Part shown: in pieces, positions 1-6,039 of the stretch
Position numbering within the stretch: position 1 is the first letter of the stretch
Layout: every line of letters starts with the position of its first letter
Assembly: GCA_020426065.1 (NCBI GenBank)
Contig: JAGQQT010000016.1
Span: 1-17,905 of the forward strand
Reading direction: 5' to 3'
DNA: 17,905 nt
Origin: Planctomycetaceae bacterium
GTDB taxonomy: Bacteria > Planctomycetota > Planctomycetia > Planctomycetales > Planctomycetaceae
The notes under the pieces: generated by a model
What the model saw: only the letters and a program-made list of their open reading frames with translations
What the model was told of the DNA's origin: nothing
Databases searched by the model: none
Position numbers and translations under genes: made by a program

Positions 1-1
1 G

Positions 2-3000
2 GAGAAGCGTCCGGACTGGATGCAGACCAAACTGGCCCTCTCCCTGCAACTCGATGATCTGCAGCGTCGGCTCGAAAGTCGTCCGATCACGCAGGCGCTT
101 TCACGCATGCAGGCCAAGCCGGCCCAGGAACTGATTGACGAAACAGCTCGCCAGTTGCAGCAATTCGAACCTCAGCCCGATAACACCTCCATCGAACTGA
201 TTCGAAAGCAGGAGGAAGATGTGCGGGAAGCGGAGAAGATGCTCGATCGGTTGCTCAATCAACTCCGCGATGCCGAACGGATTGAGCAGGAGTTGACCGA
301 ACTCCAGAGTCTGGCCCGCCGGGCTCGTGAACTGTCCCAGGACGCCAACTCACTGGCCGAAAATCAGAATCAGCCTCAGCAGGAAATGGAACAGGATGAC
401 AATCCGGAACAGGCGCTCGAGCGCAAGCCGATTGAAGAGCTGCGTGATGAATGGTCTGCTCTGAACAATGATCTGAACCAGTTACTACAACGTCGGCCGG
501 AACTCAAACAGGCTGCCAAAAACGCATTGCTGACTGATCTGGCAGAAGTGGCCGAACTGGCCGATGAACTTGCTACCGAACAGAATGAACTGACCGAAGC
601 ACTGGACCAGACTCGTCAGCAGATGCAGGCCGAGCAGCAGCCGCTCCAGCAGGAACTGAACGAGGCCAATCAGCTCGCCCGACAACTTGCTGAGCAGGCT
701 GAGCAGGAATCCCGCGTGCAGGCGACACCCGCCTTCGATGCCGCTCCCACTCAGCGGGCCATGGAAGAACAGGCAGAGGCAAACCTGAATCAGGCGGGCC
801 AGTTCCTCGAACAGGCTCAGGAAAACCTGAAACAGTTCCAGCAGGAATTGACAGAGGCCCAGCCCCTGTCTGCCGACACCACCGAAGCGGCAAAACAGCT
901 GGCTGAACGTCTCCAGAAACTCGCTCCCCAGCTGCAGGCCAATCAGGATGAATTCAGCAAACTCAAAAAAGAGGCTGATGAACTGGCGAAAAAACAGGAT
1001 GAACTGGGCAAGCAGATTAAACAGAACGGAGAGTCGGAACAGACTCAGACCAAACAGGAGGAGATTGAGCAAAAACGGAATGAAATCCAGCAGGCTCAAC
1101 AGCAACAGCAGCAGAACCAGCGTAAACTCGCCGAGCAGCTGGCTGGCTTGTCATCAGCAGTGGAATCACTTCCCACCCCGCCTCAAGTGCAGGGACAAAA
1201 ACGGAATGCGATGCAGCAGCTCGATCAGGCCAGAGACGAACTGGCTCAGCAAACAGATCGGGCCGATGATCGCGTCAATGATGCGGCCCGGGAAATGCAG
1301 AACCTCGCCAATGCCCTGGGAAATCCACAGCAGCGCGCCAACAATGCCCAGCATCCTCTCAAGCAACTGGCCGATCAGGCTCAGCAACTGGCGGAACAAC
1401 TGCAGCAGAAAGCCGAGAAAAATGAACCAGCTGATGAAGGGCTGCAGCAGCAACAGTTCGGACAGGTCCGCGAAGCGGTCGGTCTGGACAGTGTCGAGCG
1501 GGAAAAAGAACTCGCCAACGCGGTGAAAGCCGGACTGGAAGCACAGCAGCAACTCAAAGACGGCAAGCTCCAGGCCGCCGCTGACAAGCAGAAAGACTTC
1601 GCCGGAAAACTCCGTGAACTGGCTGATGAAGTCACCGCCCAGGCTCAGGCCGATCCCAACGCTCAACCGGAACAGGCTCCGCAGAATCCGCAGGAACAAC
1701 CTGTCTCCCGAGCTGAGCAGGCCAAAGCCTGGGATGAACTTCCACTCACTCCCGAACTTCAGGAGCGAAAGAATCCTTCACTCGGGACCACGCCCCAGCA
1801 GATGAAAGAAGCCCTGCAGAAAATCGCAGCAGAACAGCAGAAGCATCAGCAGGCTGTACAGGATGCGATCGCGAAAAACCAGACTTCCACCAATCCGGAA
1901 GACCTCAAGCGGGACTTGAGAAATCTGGCCGGGCAACAGCACAATCTGCTCGAACAGATGAAGGGGCTCAACAGTCCCGAAGCGGCCTTGCCACGGCTCA
2001 ATGCTCAGCAGCAGCAACGGATTGCCGAAGAAGCCCTCCAGAAGGGAGATGCCCAGACTGCAACCGCGGCCCAGGAAGAAGCGGCTGCTCAACTGGAAGA
2101 GGCACTGGCTCAGCTCGAACCGAATCAACCCGCCCCGGACAAATCGGCCCAGCAACTCGCAGAGAAGCTTGCAGAAAAACTGGCAAACATGAAGCAGCAA
2201 CTGGCCCAGGCCCAACCGGCTGCTCCACAAACTCCCGAAAATCCGGACGCCACTCCGGCTTCGGAAGGGACTCCACCACAGATGACTCCCGAGCAACTTG
2301 CCGAGGCACTGCAGGGACTCCAGCAGACCCAGGAACGGATTGCCGATCAGTCTGAACAGCTGGCCGAGCAGGCCGCTCTGATTGATCCTTCCCAGCAGGA
2401 ACGGAATGAGTCCCTCAAGCAGGCGGCTGAATCCGCCCGCAAAGCCAGCCGACAACTCAACTCCGGACAGCTTCCTGCCAGCCAGCAGCAGGCCCAGCAG
2501 GCTCAACAGGCCTTCGAAAAAGGGAGCGAATCTGCTCAGGATGATGACCCCACTGCTCCGATTGCCGAAACACTGGCCGATCAGCAGCAACAGGTGGCGG
2601 AGCAGATCCAGGATCTGATGCAGAATCCGCTGGCAGGTCCGCTTGCCCGAGAGCAGAAACAGAGCGAACTGCAGGCCACCACCGAATCTCTGGCGGAAGC
2701 CTTCCAGAATCTGGCTGAGAAAAGTGAGATGAAACCCATTGATGAACGTCGCAATGGTGAGCAACTCACTCAGATGCAGCAGCAGTCTCAGGAAGCGGCC
2801 CAATCAATGCAGCAGTCCAGCCAGCAAAGTCAGGCGGGTAACCTGCAGGCCTCACAGCAATCCTCTCAGCAGGCGGCCAATCTGCTGCAGGCGCTGGCAG
2901 ATCAGTCTGCTCAACTCGCTAACACGAAACGGGACACACTGGTTCCGGAACAGGTTGGTGAAGAAGCCGCTGATGCCTCCCGCATGCTTCAGGATGCCCA

Positions 3001-3544
3001 GCAGTCTCTTGATCAGGCGATGGCTGAGCAACAGCAGCAACAGAGTGCCTCGCAAACACCGCCTCAGGACGGATCTCCGGCAGAGTCCAGTCAGCAATCT
3101 CCCAACTCCAGCGAGAACGCCAATCCGTCAGGCAATCCTTCGCAGAATCCTGCATCGCAGGATCCCTCCGCTCTGCAGCAACTGGCACAGCAGCTGGCGC
3201 AGGTGGCCCAGGCATTGAATCAGGCTCATGAAAATCTGCAGCCTCAGCAGGACAACCAGCAGAGTCAGCAGTCGGAACAATCCATGACTGAAGGGAATCC
3301 CAGCCAGCCCAGTCCGGATGCGGATTCTCAACAGGGAAATCAGACTCCGCTCTCTGGAGATGAAAAACTGGATCCCAACGCCGTACGCTCCGCGTTGATG
3401 CGGGACTGGGGAAAACGTTACGGCACGCTCGATGCAGAACTGTCCGATTCCCAGAAACGGACCATCGATCGCCAGTACGCCCCCCTGATCAAATCCTATC
3501 TGGAGGCTGTGGCCGATCCGGATGCGGCCACCCGAAAACCATGA
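2..3544 (+). CDS. Giant Gln-rich coiled-coil protein, C-terminal part (5' end outside window)
   Basis: The reading frame is open from the window edge (codons from base 2) to TGA at 3542-3544. The first ATG, at 20, has a GGAG 15 nt away and no signal peptide follows it, so I read this as the C-terminal part (at least 1174 residues) of a longer protein. Nearly the whole visible part is low-complexity, Gln/Glu/Ala/Leu-rich heptad sequence with repeated LAEQ, QQLAEQ and AQQAQ patterns and poly-Gln near residues 357-366 counted from that ATG; it should form long coiled coils. About residues 1020-1115 are Ser/Gln/Pro/Asn-rich and probably disordered. The last 60 residues differ: a short folded-looking domain with WGKRYGTL and YAPLIKSYLEAV. 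I see no membrane segment. Comparable planctomycete proteins (some labelled DUF4175-like) often lie in MoxR/DUF58/BatA-type envelope operons; that placement is from memory and the upstream genes are not visible. Function unknown. It overlaps the next gene by ATGA. Confidence 0.85.
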   Translation, partial: EKRPDWMQTKLALSLQLDDLQRRLESRPITQALSRMQAKPAQELIDETARQLQQFEPQPDNTSIELIRKQEEDVREAEKMLDRLLNQLRDAERIEQELTELQSLARRARELSQDANSLAENQNQPQQEMEQDDNPEQALERKPIEELRDEWSALNNDLNQLLQRRPELKQAAKNALLTDLAEVAELADELATEQNELTEALDQTRQQMQAEQQPLQQELNEANQLARQLAEQAEQESRVQATPAFDAAPTQRAMEEQAEANLNQAGQFLEQAQENLKQFQQELTEAQPLSADTTEAAKQLAERLQKLAPQLQANQDEFSKLKKEADELAKKQDELGKQIKQNGESEQTQTKQEEIEQKRNEIQQAQQQQQQNQRKLAEQLAGLSSAVESLPTPPQVQGQKRNAMQQLDQARDELAQQTDRADDRVNDAAREMQNLANALGNPQQRANNAQHPLKQLADQAQQLAEQLQQKAEKNEPADEGLQQQQFGQVREAVGLDSVEREKELANAVKAGLEAQQQLKDGKLQAAADKQKDFAGKLRELADEVTAQAQADPNAQPEQAPQNPQEQPVSRAEQAKAWDELPLTPELQERKNPSLGTTPQQMKEALQKIAAEQQKHQQAVQDAIAKNQTSTNPEDLKRDLRNLAGQQHNLLEQMKGLNSPEAALPRLNAQQQQRIAEEALQKGDAQTATAAQEEAAAQLEEALAQLEPNQPAPDKSAQQLAEKLAEKLANMKQQLAQAQPAAPQTPENPDATPASEGTPPQMTPEQLAEALQGLQQTQERIADQSEQLAEQAALIDPSQQERNESLKQAAESARKASRQLNSGQLPASQQQAQQAQQAFEKGSESAQDDDPTAPIAETLADQQQQVAEQIQDLMQNPLAGPLAREQKQSELQATTESLAEAFQNLAEKSEMKPIDERRNGEQLTQMQQQSQEAAQSMQQSSQQSQAGNLQASQQSSQQAANLLQALADQSAQLANTKRDTLVPEQVGEEAADASRMLQDAQQSLDQAMAEQQQQQSASQTPPQDGSPAESSQQSPNSSENANPSGNPSQNPASQDPSALQQLAQQLAQVAQALNQAHENLQPQQDNQQSQQSEQSMTEGNPSQPSPDADSQQGNQTPLSGDEKLDPNAVRSALMRDWGKRYGTLDAELSDSQKRTIDRQYAPLIKSYLEAVADPDAATRKP

Positions 3545-4602
3545 GTGTGTTCATGTTACGATCTCATCGGAAATCACTCTGTTCCCTGCTCGCATTGCTG
3601 ATCTGCAGTCTGATCCCGCTGCAGTCAGCGTTGGCAGCTGACTGGAAAGACAGTGATGTCGATACCGCCGTGGACCGGGCACTCGATTATCTGTCTCAAC
3701 GCCAGCTCCCCGATGGAGCATGGCGGATTGACAATATCGGAGACTCAACTGCCGCGACTTCACTGGCCATCATGGCATTTCTGGCGGGGGGGCATGTTCC
3801 GGGTGAAGGCCCTTACGGACAACAGATTGAACTGGGTGTCCGCTGGGTGCTGGATCATCAGGAACCTAATGGCATGCTGATTCACAAGACCAGCCACGGC
3901 CCAATGTACAGCCACGGCATCAGCACGCTGATGCTTTCGGAAGTGGTTGGAATGCTGGGCGTGGAAGATGCCACCCGAGCCCGGCGGGCACTGGAACGGG
4001 CGGTCCGACTGATTCTCGAATCACAGGCCGTCCCCAAAAACGATCGCCAGGAAGGGGGCTGGCGCTATCAACCTTCCAGTCGAGACAGTGATTTGAGCGT
4101 CACTGGCTGGCAGTTGCTGGCGCTGCGGGCGGCCAAGGATGTTGGCTGCGATGTCCCGGCTGAAGCGATCGATCTGGCCGTGGAATACGTCAAAATGTGT
4201 ACGGTTAAAGATAACCGGGGCTTTGCTTACCAGCCTGGCGGGGGACCAACTCCCACTCGAACCGGAACCGGAATCGTCTGCCTGGAAGTCTGCGGTGTGC
4301 ACGAAAGTCCCGAAGCGGTGGGGGGAGCGGAGTACATGCTGAAGGAACCGCTGCAGTATCGGGACTCCTATTTCTTTTATGGTGTCTACTACTGTTCGGT
4401 CGGCATGTTCAAAATTGGAGGGAAATACTGGGATCAGACGCGGGATCACCTCTTCAGTACCCTGCTTGAAAAGCAGCAGGCCGATGGCAGCTGGGTTTCC
4501 GAAAACGCCTCCGAACGCAGACAGGGAAATGTCTATTCCACCAGCCTGGCCGTGCTGGCTCTTGCGATCGAATATCGCTATCTGCCGATCTACCAGCGAT
4601 GA
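3541..4602 (+). CDS. Secreted prenyltransferase/squalene-cyclase-repeat protein
   Basis: 353 residues. Residues 1-32 form a signal peptide (basic start, hydrophobic core LLALLICSLIPL, likely cleavage after SALA), so the protein is probably exported. The mature part is an alpha/alpha-barrel of the prenyltransferase/squalene-oxidase repeat type, with QW-like turns QLPDGAW (55-61), EGGWRYQ (171-177), NRGFAYQPGG (225-234) and QQADGSW (312-318). The protonating DXDD motif of squalene-hopene cyclases is absent; the nearest match is DSDLS at 182-186. Catalytic terpene cyclisation is therefore unlikely and a binding or structural role is more plausible. Its ATG overlaps the stop of the coiled-coil gene (ATGA), implying translational coupling and a joint role, probably at the cell envelope. 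A second possible start is Met5. The fold assignment is firm; the function is unknown. Confidence 0.88.
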   Translation: MSVFMLRSHRKSLCSLLALLICSLIPLQSALAADWKDSDVDTAVDRALDYLSQRQLPDGAWRIDNIGDSTAATSLAIMAFLAGGHVPGEGPYGQQIELGVRWVLDHQEPNGMLIHKTSHGPMYSHGISTLMLSEVVGMLGVEDATRARRALERAVRLILESQAVPKNDRQEGGWRYQPSSRDSDLSVTGWQLLALRAAKDVGCDVPAEAIDLAVEYVKMCTVKDNRGFAYQPGGGPTPTRTGTGIVCLEVCGVHESPEAVGGAEYMLKEPLQYRDSYFFYGVYYCSVGMFKIGGKYWDQTRDHLFSTLLEKQQADGSWVSENASERRQGNVYSTSLAVLALAIEYRYLPIYQR

Positions 4603-4681
4603 ACCTGGAACGATTCACTCTCTGACTACCCTGCCGCTCCCCGAAGGAGGTTGAATCGGTTCAGTAGCTGATCTCAAGTGA

Positions 4682-5182
4682 TCAGGCTGCTTCCCTGTTG
4701 TGTGCATGACATAGTGCAATGGCCAGAGCATCGGCCACATCGTGCGGGCGGGGAACTTCTGCCAAACCGAGTTCGGTGCGTATGACCAGCTGCATCTGCT
4801 CCTTGGAAGCCCGTCCGTGCCCGGTGAGCAGCCGTTTGATTTCAGTCGGTTTGTAATGATGCACGGGAATGGAAAACCTGCCCGCGACCGCCAGAATCGC
4901 ACCTCGGGCATGCGCCAGCAGAATGGCTGACTTCGGATTTTTCATGAGCGAAAAAACCTGCTCAATCGCCAGGACCTGGGGCTGCCACTGCTCGATAATC
5001 GCTTCCATCTCGCGGGCAATTTCCGCGACACGGATTGCCAGCGGATCTGTCGAAGTCGTGGCGATGACTCCCCCTTCCTCCAGAAACACGCGGCGGCCGT
5101 CATCACGAATGATGCCGTATCCAGTGCGATTCAATCCGGGATCAATCCCAAGTATCCGTCGCAACGCTGACTGTTCTTTCAA
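4682..5182 (-). CDS. ruvC: Crossover junction endodeoxyribonuclease RuvC
   Basis: 166 residues, close to the 173 of E. coli RuvC. RuvC cuts Holliday junctions symmetrically together with RuvAB during recombinational repair. The four metal-binding acidic residues are present: D14 (in LGIDPG), E74 (in AIEQVF), D148 and D151 (in HDVADALAIA). The conserved DNA-contact stretch KPTEIKRLLTGHGRA is at 111-125. There is no ATG or GTG in the frame after the ispF stop. The first usable start is TTG at 5182, the second TTG at 5164 (160 residues), and neither has a visible Shine-Dalgarno site. It lies 27 nt after ispF on the same strand and in the same frame, so it is probably co-transcribed with ispF and translated by coupling. 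ruvA and ruvB are not in the window. Confidence 0.96.
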   Translation of the reverse strand: MKEQSALRRILGIDPGLNRTGYGIIRDDGRRVFLEEGGVIATTSTDPLAIRVAEIAREMEAIIEQWQPQVLAIEQVFSLMKNPKSAILLAHARGAILAVAGRFSIPVHHYKPTEIKRLLTGHGRASKEQMQLVIRTELGLAEVPRPHDVADALAIALCHAHNREAA

Positions 5183-5209
5183 ACGAGAGGCAAACTGATA
5201 AGGCTGTGA

Positions 5210-5746
5210 TCACTGTTTCCGCTCGACCAGGACGATCACGGAAGCCGCCACCGCTTCCTGACGGCCAACCGCATCCACCGCTTCGCCTGATTTGGCTTTG
5301 ACATTGACCAGTGACAGGTCGAGCTGCAATGCCCCGGCAATCCGTTCCCGAATCGCCCCCTTGTGCGGGGAAAGTTTAGGAGACTCCAGGAAAATCGTGC
5401 AATCCAGATTGACCACTTCGTAACCAGCCTGCCGCACCCGACGATGGGCTTCTTCCACAAACTGCAGGGAATCGGCATCCCGGAAAGCGGGATCCGTATT
5501 CGGAAACAACTCGCCAATATCTCCCGCCGCCACCGAACCCAGCAGAGCATCCGTAATCGCGTGAAAGACCACATCGGCATCACTATGACCAATTGCCCCC
5601 TGATGATGAGGGATGTCGACTCCTCCCAGGATCAGTTTGCGGCCCGACCCCAACCGATGCAGATCGTGACCTTCGCCAACGCGCCAGGCCGGACCCACTT
5701 TTCGCTCTTCGGCACCGGAAGTGGTCGGTTTGGTGTGCATAACCAT
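5210..5746 (-). CDS. ispF: 2-C-methyl-D-erythritol 2,4-cyclodiphosphate synthase IspF
   Basis: 178 residues. IspF converts CDP-ME 2-phosphate to MEcPP with release of CMP in the MEP pathway for isoprenoid precursors, as a cytosolic trimer. Metal ligands D28 and H30 (GEGHDLHRL) and H54 (GHSDAD, 53-58) are in place, as are HAITDALLG (62-70) and GDIGELFPNTDP (75-86). The C-terminal motif reads KAKSGEAVDAVGRQEAV instead of the KATTTE...GFTGRGEG form of E. coli. The protein carries about 20 extra N-terminal residues ahead of the conserved start; ATG at 5746 and ATG at 5740 are both possible and neither has a strong Shine-Dalgarno site. It is the first gene of an ispF-ruvC unit, divergent from dsbD, with an attenuator-like structure in its leader. 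Confidence 0.96.
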   Translation of the reverse strand: MVMHTKPTTSGAEERKVGPAWRVGEGHDLHRLGSGRKLILGGVDIPHHQGAIGHSDADVVFHAITDALLGSVAAGDIGELFPNTDPAFRDADSLQFVEEAHRRVRQAGYEVVNLDCTIFLESPKLSPHKGAIRERIAGALQLDLSLVNVKAKSGEAVDAVGRQEAVAASVIVLVERKQ

Positions 5747-5773
5747 ACGCTGGCCATTAAAATAGGTGGTTTA

Positions 5774-5812
5774 GAAAAACAATGCGGGGTGTTTCCCGCA
5801 ACAAGCCGGGAA
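5774..5812 (-). promoter_or_regulatory. Attenuator-like competing hairpins in the ispF leader
   Basis: Read on the minus strand, TGCGGG (5788-5783), a 6-nt loop AAACAC and CCCGCA (5800-5795 taken as the other arm) form a 6-bp GC-rich stem, followed at once by the U-rich tract TTGTTTTTC (5782-5774). This is an intrinsic-terminator shape 27 nt before the ispF ATG. Just upstream, TTCCCG (5812-5807) can pair with CGGGAA (5798-5793), which uses the same CGGG bases. The two stems exclude each other, as in transcription attenuators. No leader peptide or known ligand-binding RNA class was recognised. The pairing is seen in the sequence; the regulatory role is an inference. Confidence 0.4.
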
Positions 5813-5936
5813 TTGCAGATTCCGCCTGTAAGATCTTTTGCTGATTCGGCGTCCAACGTTTCGTCAGTTGGCACGACCACGGTAGAATGCTTTGTGCGGA
5901 AGGGAATCGCAACCGTACTGGTTACCCTTTCCGTCA

Positions 5937-5952
5937 ATCGGACCAATCCGAT
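5937..5952. repeat. Inverted repeat ATCGGA-N4-TCCGAT in the ispF/dsbD divergent region
   Basis: Perfect 6-bp arms ATCGGA and TCCGAT with a CCAA spacer lie about 90 nt upstream of dsbD. It could be an operator or an RNA hairpin; the size is small enough for chance. Confidence 0.35.
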
Positions 5953-5998
5953 ACACTCACTCATTCGATGGTTCTTCGATGAGAATCAACAGGATTTG

Positions 5999-6016
5999 AT
6001 CACACACACGTGTGAT
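5999..6016. repeat. Inverted repeat ATCACAC-N4-GTGTGAT just upstream of dsbD
   Basis: Perfect 7-bp arms around ACAC, containing the 10-bp palindrome CACACGTGTG (6005-6014). It ends 10 nt before the dsbD ribosome binding site, so it could be an operator overlapping the leader or an mRNA hairpin next to the initiation region. The half sites are inside-out compared with a CRP site, so it is not called as one. Confidence 0.4.
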
Positions 6017-6026
6017 GGAACACATT

Positions 6027-6033
6027 AAGGTGA
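6027..6033 (+). promoter_or_regulatory. Ribosome binding site of dsbD
   Basis: AAGGTGA lies 6 nt before the ATG at 6040, one of the few clear Shine-Dalgarno sites in this window. It fixes the dsbD start. Confidence 0.7.
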
Positions 6034-6039
6034 CTACAG

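Noticed and set aside
1778..2803. Long Leu-rich open frame on the minus strand (341 codons), and similar ones at 485-1105 and 1166-1699
   Set aside because: They are antisense shadows of the Gln-rich gene: CAG/CAA-rich sense codons read as CTG/TTG Leu on the other strand and rarely give stops. No domain or plausible start.
4668..4685. CTGATC-N6-GATCAG hairpin between the convergent genes
   Set aside because: It overlaps the ruvC stop and has no U-tract; too weak to call a terminator.
5632..5964. 110-codon minus-strand frame covering the ispF leader and start
   Set aside because: It overlaps ispF in another frame and would run through the hairpin region; no domain, no ribosome binding site.
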